64,000 bases of DNA, from assembly GCA_944322095.1 (NCBI GenBank), contig CALUNU010000002.1, positions 124,001 to 188,000 of the forward strand, given 5' to 3'. This document shows, one piece after another, positions 33,339 through 40,640 of the stretch. A program made the translations under genes and the position numbers. The stretch is from an uncultured Alloprevotella sp. Lineage in GTDB: Bacteria; Bacteroidota; Bacteroidia; Bacteroidales; Bacteroidaceae. The notes under the pieces are model-generated. The model did not search any database. It saw only the letters and a program-made list of their open reading frames with translations, and was not told the DNA's origin. Numbering within the stretch: the first letter of the stretch is position 1; the number at the start of each line of letters is the position of its first letter.

Positions 33339-33399
33339 GTCGTGTCGTTGCGGGCGGGACGGGCAGCGGGCCACGCGGCCCGGGCCTGCGCCCGCCCTG

Positions 33400-33407
33400 C
33401 AAAGATA
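33400..33407 (-). promoter_or_regulatory. -7 box of the HU-like gene
   Basis: Minus-strand TATCTTTG ends 61 nt before the start at 33338. Confidence 0.5.
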
Positions 33408-33464
33408 AGCATCGCCGGCGGATAAGTCTCCGTCGCCGTCCGATATTTGCATTGCTGTCGTCGT

Positions 33465-33892
33465 TTATGTAGACAAATCCGCTGTTTATGAAAACGCTGT
33501 CGTCGTTTTCATAATCTCCGTCGTCGTTGCAAGTGTCGGTCGCAGGTGTGCGGGGAGGCTGCTGGCGTGTCGGACTGCGGGTCGCTGGCGTGTCGGACCG
33601 TGGGCTGCTGGCGTGTTGGGTGAGGCTGCAGGCGTGTCGGTCGATGTGGTCGGCCCCGCAGGGGTCGCACTATTCTGTAGCCGCGGGTGAGCCGCAGGTG
33701 AACCCGCGGACGGTCGGCGGCATAAAATGATGGGGCCTCAAAGAGGTCCAACGCCCGTGTACGTGCGCTGTCGTGCGTGCCTGTCCGCGCGGTGGGAATG
33801 TCCTCTTCCGGGGCGTTCGACCCCCTTGGGGCCGATGACTGGGATGGGTGCCGTGTCCGCGGGTTCGCTCTGCTCACCCGCGGTTATAGAGA
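33465..33892. repeat. Intergenic repeat-rich stretch, no gene seen
   Basis: Starts with CGCTGTCGTCGTTTTCATAA (33495-33514) and GTCGTCGTTGCAAG (33520-33533), both found again at 52381-52400 and 52427-52440. Then several GTGTCGGAC / GGGCTGCTGGCGTGT-type imperfect repeats and CCGCGGGTGAGCCGCAGGTG. From 33820 on it has CCCCCTTGGGGCCG and CCGCGGGTTCGCTCTGCTCA, related to sequence near 2975-3060. Confidence 0.55.
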
Positions 33893-33894
33893 GG

Positions 33895-34034
33895 TTCGAC
33901 CGCTTCGCGGCCGCTGGGCTTGGTGTGTGTTCGACCGCTTTGCGGCCGCTGGGCTTGGCGGGTGTTCGACCGCTTCGCGGCCGCTGGGCTTGGTGTGTGT
34001 TCGACCGCTTTGTGGCCGCTGGGCTTGGCGGGTA
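33895..34034. repeat. Four tandem 35-bp repeats
   Basis: Units start at 33895, 33930, 33965 and 34000, each TTCGACCGCTTCGCGGCCGC or with CTTTG, followed by TGGGCTTGG and an alternating tail (TGTGTG or CGGGTG). Units 1/3 and 2/4 resemble each other most, so the array may be a duplicated 70-bp dimer. No spacers, no frame conserved. Confidence 0.8.
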
Positions 34035-34059
34035 CTTTGCGGGGGTGGGTATTTACGCG

Positions 34060-34089
34060 CGTAGAGACGCGATGAGTCGCGTCTCTACG
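34060..34089. repeat. Palindromic element of the GAGACGCGAT family
   Basis: CGTAGAGACGCGA (34060-34072) and TCGCGTCTCTACG (34077-34089) flank TGAG. Same family as 2650-2673, 3113-3135 and 13172-13195. It lies 31 bp beyond the end of the ten-gene operon and could act as its terminator. Confidence 0.6.
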
Positions 34090-34120
34090 CTTGGTTTGTG
34101 GCGGAGCGGTCCGGCGGTAG

Positions 34121-35686
34121 TCAGAAGTAGAAGGCCAGGGAGAGGCCGCCCATGTGTTCCGCTGCGTAAGTCTCGTATATGAGCAGCCCCTGCTCGGGCA
34201 GGAAGCGTTTGTAGAAGCAGGAGATGTAGCAGTGGGGCGAACTGATGCCCAGGCGCGCCTGCCACGCCATGTTGATGTCGTTGAACATGTCGCCGCCGTA
34301 GCCTGCGCTGCCGTCGGAGATGAGGAAGGCAAACTCCATGCCGCCGCCGATGAACAGTTTGCTGCGGCTGCCCACGTGGCACACGTTGATGTCGAGGTAG
34401 ACGGGCACGGTGAGGAAGTGGCCGGCCAAGTCGGCCGATCTGGTGGAGCTGTAGTAGGAGTCGTAGACGTAGTATTCTTCTTCCTCGAGCTGCGTGTAGT
34501 ATTGGTAGCGCAGGCCCGTTTCGAGGTTGACGGCCTGGCCGGGGTGGCCCAGCTTGACGAGGGCGCCGCCGGCGAGCGACATCAGGTCTTTGTTGAAGTC
34601 GATGCCCATCTCAATGCCGCCCGTCAGGCTTTCGCTCCACCAGCGGCGGTGGGCCCGGCGGCGCATGTGGCGGTTGACGGAGCGTCGCAAGCTGCGTAGG
34701 GTGGCCACGCGCGCGTCGATGCGGCTGCGCGTGGCGTCGGTGGTGGCCATGGTGCGGCAGGTGGTCATTTCGCTCTCGGTGGAGTAGGGCGTCAGGTCGT
34801 TCAGGAGCAGCAGGGCCATGGCGTCGCGGGCCTCGGCCATGTGGCGGCCGCGCGGGTGGCCGGCCACGTAGCCGCGCCATGCCTCCATGGTGCCCGTACG
34901 TAGGGCGGCGGCATAGTCGTGCTCGTCGGTGGCGGTGTTGTAGGCATGCGAGGCTTCGAGCGTCAGGGTTATCTCGTCGCGTGCCCGCCCCAGCAGGCGG
35001 TAGGCGTTTTCGTAGTCGCCGCGTCGGTAGGCCGCCATGCCGTTGAGCTCGTCGAGCCGAGCGGCGGCCTCGGCGTGGTGGGGGCTGTCGGGGTAGCTCG
35101 TCAGGTAGATTTGCAGGCCCTCGGCGGTGTAGTGGCCCTCCATGCTCTTCCACACCTGTTCGGCCTCGATGAGCAGCATGGCGGCGCGGACCTCTTTTTC
35201 AAACGCCTTGGTGGGCGATGTGGCCAGATACCGCTCGTAGGCCTCCATGGTGCCCTCGGTGCGCGTGCGGTCCCAGCGGGCAAAGTCGGCTATGCGTTCG
35301 CGTGCAGCGGGGACGTACTGGTTGGCGGGGTTGTCCTTGACGAACTGCTGCAAGGCTTCGAGCGTGCCCGTGGCGCAGGCCCGCTCGAAGACGCTCTGCT
35401 CGTGGCGGCGCCGGGCCTCGAGGGCCTCTTCGCAGCGGCGTTTCAGGTCGAGGGCCTCGGCGTTCGTGGCGTCGATGGCCAGTGCGGCGCGGGCCTTGAT
35501 GAGGGCTTCTTCGTAGCGCCCGCGGTTGTAGAAGTGGTTGCCCTGTCGGAGCAGGGGCACGATGTCGTCGTTGACGCCGGCCGGCCGTGCGGCGGGCGTT
35601 TCGGGCCGGGCGTAGGGCGCGGCCGGGGCGGGTAGGCCGAGGGCGGCCGCCAGCACGAGGCTGAGGAGGGGACGGGCGTGTTTCAT
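34121..35686 (-). CDS. Exported repeat protein with putative outer-membrane barrel (cluster gene 10)
   Basis: A 521-residue protein with signal peptide (MKHARPLLSLVLAAALG...). Residues 45-95 look like a TPR (HFYNRGRYEEALIKARAALA). Residues 100-320 have four degenerate repeats of the type GT-x-EA-xx-YL-x3-P (TGTLEALQQFVKDNP, EGTMEAYERYLATSP, TAEGLQIYLTSYPDSPHHAE, TGTMEAWRGYVAGHPRGRHM). The last 170 are aromatic, alternating beta strands ending in GGLSLAFYF, with the terminal Phe typical of outer-membrane barrels. The repeats match those in the GTPase of the same operon. Overlaps the previous gene by 4 bp. Confidence 0.7.
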   Translation of the reverse strand: MKHARPLLSLVLAAALGLPAPAAPYARPETPAARPAGVNDDIVPLLRQGNHFYNRGRYEEALIKARAALAIDATNAEALDLKRRCEEALEARRRHEQSVFERACATGTLEALQQFVKDNPANQYVPAARERIADFARWDRTRTEGTMEAYERYLATSPTKAFEKEVRAAMLLIEAEQVWKSMEGHYTAEGLQIYLTSYPDSPHHAEAAARLDELNGMAAYRRGDYENAYRLLGRARDEITLTLEASHAYNTATDEHDYAAALRTGTMEAWRGYVAGHPRGRHMAEARDAMALLLLNDLTPYSTESEMTTCRTMATTDATRSRIDARVATLRSLRRSVNRHMRRRAHRRWWSESLTGGIEMGIDFNKDLMSLAGGALVKLGHPGQAVNLETGLRYQYYTQLEEEEYYVYDSYYSSTRSADLAGHFLTVPVYLDINVCHVGSRSKLFIGGGMEFAFLISDGSAGYGGDMFNDINMAWQARLGISSPHCYISCFYKRFLPEQGLLIYETYAAEHMGGLSLAFYF

Positions 35687-36540
35687 CGGGCTGTCTGTTC
35701 AGGGGTGAGGCCGACGCGCTCCATTAGCCGGCCGTAATATTCGCGCGTGAGGGGGGCCTTGCCGTCGAGCATGGCCAGCAGGTCGTCGATTACCCTGTCG
35801 AGATAGGGGATGGAGCGGTAGGGCGGCTGGTTGCGCTTTTGGTAGAGGGGATAGTAGGTCGAGGTTTTCAAATCGTTTTGCAGGCTTCCGGCGGCAGCCG
35901 ACTTCGCTTCATAGCCCACTTGGTTGAAACGCTTGGCGCCTCTCTCCAAGAGCTTGGCCACGTCGGCGGTGTACTGCTTGTATTGGCGCAGCAGCGGGGC
36001 ATAGGTGTCATATTCGTTCTGGAACAGGCCGCGCTGCTTGATTTGCAGGCGGTCGAGCGTGGTGAGGGCCTCGCGGATAAGGCGATCGCTGTGTTTCACT
36101 TCCAGGGGGTAGAGCAGGCATTGTTGGAGCACGAGCGTGTCGATGCGTGCCACGGCGGCTTGCAGCCCTTTGAGGCTTTTCAGGCTGTCGGATTGGGCTT
36201 GCAGCCGTTGACGCGCTTTGAGGAGCTCGCTGCCGAAGCGCTGCACCGAGTCGCGTGCGGCGGCCAGGGCGTTGCTCTCTTGCTGTTCGCGGGCGGCCGT
36301 GGCGCGCAGCGCGTCGAGCTGCTGGCGAAGCTGTGCGATGGTGTCGTTTTTCGCATCGATGACGGCTGTCTGCCGGTCGATGGTGGCTTTCTGCGCGCCC
36401 AGCTGTTCGACGAGGGCGGCCATGCCGGCCTCGTGGCTGTCGGTGAGGCTGTCGGGGCGTGCCGGGGCGTCGCCTTCGGTCTGTGCGGTGGCCGGCAGCG
36501 TCAGGAGCAGGCCGGCCAGGATGATGTGGATGGGTTTCAT
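35683..36540 (-). CDS. Exported coiled-coil protein (cluster gene 9)
   Basis: A 285-residue protein with cleavable signal peptide (MKPIHIILAGLLLTLPATAQ). Residues 35-125 are a long heptad-rich coiled coil (AALVEQLGAQKATIDRQTAV, AQLRQQLDALRATAAREQQ). The rest is helical, ending in a region with YYPLYQKRNQPPYRSIPYLD. Probably periplasmic. Function unknown. Gap of 15 bp from the gene before and 4-bp overlap with the gene after indicate co-translation in the operon. Confidence 0.65.
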   Translation of the reverse strand: MKPIHIILAGLLLTLPATAQTEGDAPARPDSLTDSHEAGMAALVEQLGAQKATIDRQTAVIDAKNDTIAQLRQQLDALRATAAREQQESNALAAARDSVQRFGSELLKARQRLQAQSDSLKSLKGLQAAVARIDTLVLQQCLLYPLEVKHSDRLIREALTTLDRLQIKQRGLFQNEYDTYAPLLRQYKQYTADVAKLLERGAKRFNQVGYEAKSAAAGSLQNDLKTSTYYPLYQKRNQPPYRSIPYLDRVIDDLLAMLDGKAPLTREYYGRLMERVGLTPEQTAR

Positions 36541-36555
36541 GAGTGGCTTACGGAG

Positions 36556-37407
36556 TTAGGGGAGTTGGTCGAGGGCTAAGGTCTCGGCGTTTTGCAGGCG
36601 GCGCCGGGCCGAGGTGAGCGCGGCGTTGCCGCCGAAGGCTTTTTCATATTCGTTGATGAGAGAGAGGCATTGCTCCTGCGCAGCGTAGAAATCGGCGTAC
36701 GAGGCATACGAGGCGTAACCCGAGGACACGCGGTTGCAGCGCGAGGCCACGTAGGTGGCCAGGGCGCTCTTGGCCCGTGCGGGCACGGCGTTGAGGGCGT
36801 TCACCAGGGCTGTGCAGTTGCTCAGCGGCTTGCGCTTGAAGCTGTTGGCGCGGTTCACGGCCGAGCGCACGGCGGTCACGCTGCGGCAGCCGGCCCCGCT
36901 GCGGGCAGCCTGCCAGGCGGCGCGGTAGTCGGCAGCCGTCTGGCGGATGCGGGCCAGGTCTTTCGTCGTGGGCGAGCCGGCCTCGGCCACCTGCATCTCC
37001 TGCAACCTGCCGGCCGTCGTGCCCAGGGCGTCCACCTCGCCGTCGCTCCACGCCGTGCGGGCGAAGCAGGCGTCGGCGTGCGCCGTAAAGATGGGCACGT
37101 AGGCGTAGAAGACGATTTGGCGGGCCCGGCGCACCTCGTCGGGCGAGAGGTTGCGGCTGCCGTCGGCCAGCGTGACGGCGGCCTCGGTGTCGATGCGGTC
37201 GCACAGCTCGGCAAACGTGGCCGAGGCCCGGGCGTAGTCGCGGTCCTTGATGCCGCGGTCGGCCTCGGCCTGGATTTCTTTTTCAAAGTCGCTTTGCGGC
37301 GGCGGGGGCGTCTCTCCTTTCTCGGTTTTGTCGAAGAAGGAATAGACGGCGTAGCCAATCCCGGCGAGTGCCAGGACGATAAGCAAAATCTTGATGGCTG
37401 TTTTCAT
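36556..37407 (-). CDS. Membrane-anchored protein of unknown function (cluster gene 8)
   Basis: A 283-residue protein with an N-terminal membrane anchor (AIKILLIVLALAGIGYAVYSFF, residues about 3-25; quoted in two parts: AIKILLIVLALAG, IGYAVYSFF). No cleavage site is obvious. A Glu-rich segment follows, then a helical domain with four cysteines (CDR, CFART, CRSVTA, NCTAL, SRCNRV). No known family. Position between two operon members suggests it acts with them at the inner membrane. Confidence 0.6.
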   Translation of the reverse strand: MKTAIKILLIVLALAGIGYAVYSFFDKTEKGETPPPPQSDFEKEIQAEADRGIKDRDYARASATFAELCDRIDTEAAVTLADGSRNLSPDEVRRARQIVFYAYVPIFTAHADACFARTAWSDGEVDALGTTAGRLQEMQVAEAGSPTTKDLARIRQTAADYRAAWQAARSGAGCRSVTAVRSAVNRANSFKRKPLSNCTALVNALNAVPARAKSALATYVASRCNRVSSGYASYASYADFYAAQEQCLSLINEYEKAFGGNAALTSARRRLQNAETLALDQLP

Positions 37408-37527
37408 AGGGTTGGTTGTGATGTTGATGGCATGAATGGGTGGTGGCTGTGCGTCGGGGCGGGCGAAGCTTGCACGCGCCGGGGCTTGGGGTCATTGGGC
37501 TCGGGGGCCAAACTAGCGCTCCTCGTC

Positions 37528-38415
37528 TCAACCGGTGATTTCTTCTTTCAGCAGTGCGGTGAACGAGGCGAAGCGCGTCGAATCGGCCTTAGCCTCGATG
37601 AGATCGTGGAACTGATAGACGCACCACGGGCTGTAATACGGAGCGAGCACCTCTTCTTCCATCTGCGAGAGCAGGCTGCGCACCGCGTCGCTCTCGTCTT
37701 TCTGCCAGTAGAGCTTTTTAAAGTTCTCTATCATGATGTTGAATTTTGATTTGTTCCACCGCCGTTCGTCGTAGAAGTAGCGGAGATCTCTCTCTATCCA
37801 GTTGTAGAGCTGCGTGCTGGTGTCGGGGAGCTGATAGGTGGGAGCCGAGGCGAGGTCGTCCGTTATGCTTTCGTCAAAGGGGTATTCGTCTGCTTCGTTC
37901 CCGCCGGCGTAGAACCGCCAGAAGAGAAAAACGTCGAAGAGGATGACGAGCAGGCCCAGCACCCAGAGGAAAAGCTTTGTCCGCTTGGCAAGCCGTCTCC
38001 GCTTCTTCCGCGGGGTGACTGCGGGCTTGGCAGTCTCTCTCCGCTTCTTCCGCGGGGTGACAGCGGGCTTGGCGGGGGGAGCGCTTTTGGCTGTGGCTGG
38101 CGGAGTGGCGGGGGCATCTTTCGCCGCCTCCGTGAGCCGGTCGAGCAGGGCGGTGCAGCGCCGTGCGTATCGCCCGGTGGGGTAGGCTTGCAGGTAGCGG
38201 TAGCAGAGCGCGGGGTCGCTTGTCGCCTGTACCTTGGCCCAAAGCTCGTCCTCGGCGATGGCCATGAGCTCTTGCAGCTCGATGAGTTTGCCGTCGTCGA
38301 GGCCGGCCCCAATGAGGTCGAGCAGGGTGAGCTCGCCCCGCTGTATGGCGGCGAACAGTTCCTCTGCGGAGAAGCTGTTGCAGGCTTGCAGTATTTTGTT
38401 TTTATCGTCGTTCAT
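37528..38415 (-). CDS. Membrane protein with adaptor-like N-terminus and shared C-terminal domain (cluster gene 7)
   Basis: A 295-residue protein. Residues 1-90 (NKILQACNSFSAEELFAAI, RGELTLLDLIGAGL, DPALCYRYLQAYPTGRYA) are clearly related to the N-terminus of the operon GTPase. A basic linker holds two tandem KPAVTPRKKRR units encoded by a 39-bp DNA duplication. A membrane helix follows at about 146-168 (KLFLWVLGLLVILFDVFLF). Residues 193-295 (LRYFYDERRW, LYWQKDES, LLSQMEEEV, YY) match the C-terminal domain of the 657-residue protein upstream. It thus links two other cluster proteins by shared modules. Function unknown. Confidence 0.65.
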   Translation of the reverse strand: MNDDKNKILQACNSFSAEELFAAIQRGELTLLDLIGAGLDDGKLIELQELMAIAEDELWAKVQATSDPALCYRYLQAYPTGRYARRCTALLDRLTEAAKDAPATPPATAKSAPPAKPAVTPRKKRRETAKPAVTPRKKRRRLAKRTKLFLWVLGLLVILFDVFLFWRFYAGGNEADEYPFDESITDDLASAPTYQLPDTSTQLYNWIERDLRYFYDERRWNKSKFNIMIENFKKLYWQKDESDAVRSLLSQMEEEVLAPYYSPWCVYQFHDLIEAKADSTRFASFTALLKEEITG

Positions 38416-38632
38416 CGGTGTTGTTGTTTGGGTGACGCGTCAGCCGCGAGCGGGGGCGTGGCGCTGGCTTTGCACGTTCAACTTTTTGTGCGTGCCGCCC
38501 TTTTGGCAACCGTCCACACTTTTTCTGCCTCGTGGGCAGTAGGGTGCGGACGGTGTGGCCTGTATGCTCGGGCGGCGGCTGCGGCGCATCGCTCTGTGGG
38601 CCTGTTAAGCTGCGGCCGCGCGTGGGCGATGG

Positions 38633-40606
38633 TCAGGAGTGGGGGCGGCCGGTGGGAGCGTCGGGCGCCTTTTCCTTTTTCTGCGTCTGGGAGGCAGGCT
38701 TCTGCGTTGTAGGCTCGGCCTTTGGCTTGGAGCGTTTTGCTTCCTGCGCTTTCGGCTTTTTTTGCTCAGGAACAGGCTGGGTTTGAGGCTCAGCGGTGGG
38801 GGCTGGCTGCTCTCTTTTTTGCCGTTCCTCGTCCCATTTCTTGATTTGGCGCTCCAATCGGTCGATAAAGTTGTCGAAGTTTTCGTCGTTCACTTCCATC
38901 TCGATGATAAAGCGGAGGTCTTCGGAGCACGCATCCCCGTAGTAGATTGAGACGACGTCTTTCTCTATCTGCGAGAGGAGCTCGCGGGCCGTTTGGTCTT
39001 CGTCCTTATGATAGTAGAGCGCTTCCAGGTTGCGCCGCGTGGCGTCGAACGTGTTGTCGTCCCATTTCTGTTCGTCGTGGAAGTAGAGCAGATTGTTTTT
39101 CACCTCGTCGAAGAGCAGTTGGTTCGTGTCGTCGCTGATGAGGTCGTCAGCGTCGGTCGTTTCGGAGCCTTCGCCCGGCGTTTCCGTCTGTTCGCTCTCG
39201 GCCGGGTTGGGCAGCTTTTCCTTCTTGTCGGCCGTTAGGCGTGGCAATACGAGGGCGAGGGCGAGCAGCAGGATGAGCAGGCCTTCGCCCAGGGCCACCC
39301 AGAGCCAGGGGCTCGTCTTCCCGGCGGGCTTCTTCGCGTGGCTGCGGGCATAGGCCGGGGTGGGGGAAATAAAGACATGGCCCTTGTTCTTCGGGTCGGG
39401 CTCCACGGTGTAGCCTTGCCCGGGGGCTTCCTTGTCAATGCGGGCGATGGTGGGCTGGTCGAGCTCGCGCGTGGCCGCCCAGTCGAGGCCGAAGAGGTGC
39501 GTGGTGAGCGTGGCGCCGCCCGGTTGCGGCAGTAGCTCGACGGTGAGCGTCTGCCCGTTGACGGCGGTGGCTGCGTTGACGGTTGTCTCGGCCGTTATAT
39601 AATAGGTGGCGCCCACTTTTACGTGCAGGGTGAGGCCGGCGGCCTTTTGCGTCTCGCTGACGGTGATTTCGGCTGTGGGGCAGCGCACGCCGTCCACCTC
39701 GACCCAGCAGCCCGAAAGGGGCGTGCGGCTGCCCTTGGCCACGGCCACGACGGGCAGGCGCAGGCCAAACGTAGTTTGGGCGGCAGCGGCGGGTTTGATG
39801 TGTATGAGGGCGCCGTCGTAGGCGGCGATGGCGTCGGGGGTGCCCACGCGGTGGCGGCGCACGACGTCCTGAAAGCCCGCCTTGCGATAGGTGACGGTGA
39901 GCTCGCTGCCTTCCAGGGCCGAGGTGGCCGAGAGCTGCGTGGAGGCGGGGTCGTCGGCCACGATGACGTATTGCCGCACGAGGCGGTCGGCAATGCGCAC
40001 GGGAGCGCCGGGCGTTCCTGCCGCGGGGGCGCAGCGGCCCTCGACGAGCGCGACGTAGTGGTAGGCCTCATGGGCCTTTTGGCAGCGGAAGGCGAGGAGC
40101 TCGGTGAGCTCGGCCTCGCTGTGATAGGTGCGGTAGCCGGTGACGACTTTCTGCCCGGCCGGTGCTGGCGTGGGCGTGGCCGGCGCCGGTGCCAGCGTGT
40201 GGAGGCCCGGCTGGGCGGCCAGGCAGGCCTCCACACGCGCGGCGTCGCGCACGCCTTCTTCGAGGAGCAGGTGGTGGAGCGCTTTGAGGCAGGCTGCCGC
40301 AGCGCGGCCGTCGGTGAAGACGCGGCGGCCCGTGAAAAGGGCCGTCAGGGCGTAGCCGTTGCGTTTGCCGTCGGGCCGGGGCGTGATGAGGCCGTAGCAG
40401 AACCCCTCGGCGGTCGACCAGAGCAGGTGACACCGCCCGGCCCCGGGAAACTGATCGCGGAGCAGGCGAGGGTCGGGGAAGGAGCTGAGCCACTGGAAGC
40501 GTCCGCCCGCGTCGAGAGGGTTGTAGGGTTCGGGCCACGTGAACTCGTATTCTTTGTCGTATTGGCCGTAGAGGGCCACACGGATGTTGTCAGTTATGGA
40601 CGTCAT
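38633..40606 (-). CDS. GTPase-associated (GAP1-N-like) membrane protein (cluster gene 6)
   Basis: A 657-residue protein. Residues 1-180 resemble, by pattern only, GTPase-associated protein 1 N-terminal domains (EGFCYGLITPRPDGKRNGYA, TALFTGRRVFTDGR). A beta-rich middle part (about 225-420) has carboxypeptidase-regulatory-like sandwich sequences (GSELTVTYRKAGFQDVV, LSGCWVEVDGVRCPTAEITV). One membrane helix lies at 433-457, then an acidic linker, a C-terminal domain (about 500-600: LLYFHDEQKWD, LYYHKDEDQTARELLSQIE) shared with the preceding 295-residue protein, and a Lys/Pro/Gln-rich tail. Start at 40606, 34 bp after the GTPase stop. Confidence 0.65.
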   Translation of the reverse strand: MTSITDNIRVALYGQYDKEYEFTWPEPYNPLDAGGRFQWLSSFPDPRLLRDQFPGAGRCHLLWSTAEGFCYGLITPRPDGKRNGYALTALFTGRRVFTDGRAAAACLKALHHLLLEEGVRDAARVEACLAAQPGLHTLAPAPATPTPAPAGQKVVTGYRTYHSEAELTELLAFRCQKAHEAYHYVALVEGRCAPAAGTPGAPVRIADRLVRQYVIVADDPASTQLSATSALEGSELTVTYRKAGFQDVVRRHRVGTPDAIAAYDGALIHIKPAAAAQTTFGLRLPVVAVAKGSRTPLSGCWVEVDGVRCPTAEITVSETQKAAGLTLHVKVGATYYITAETTVNAATAVNGQTLTVELLPQPGGATLTTHLFGLDWAATRELDQPTIARIDKEAPGQGYTVEPDPKNKGHVFISPTPAYARSHAKKPAGKTSPWLWVALGEGLLILLLALALVLPRLTADKKEKLPNPAESEQTETPGEGSETTDADDLISDDTNQLLFDEVKNNLLYFHDEQKWDDNTFDATRRNLEALYYHKDEDQTARELLSQIEKDVVSIYYGDACSEDLRFIIEMEVNDENFDNFIDRLERQIKKWDEERQKREQPAPTAEPQTQPVPEQKKPKAQEAKRSKPKAEPTTQKPASQTQKKEKAPDAPTGRPHS

Positions 40607-40640
40607 ATTTTTGTGTTTTCTTGGGTTGTCGTTGTTTGCT

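Noticed and set aside
33895..34034. Regularly spaced repeats resembling a small CRISPR array
   Set aside because: The 35-bp units are contiguous, with no unique spacers, and no cas genes are nearby. They are plain tandem repeats.
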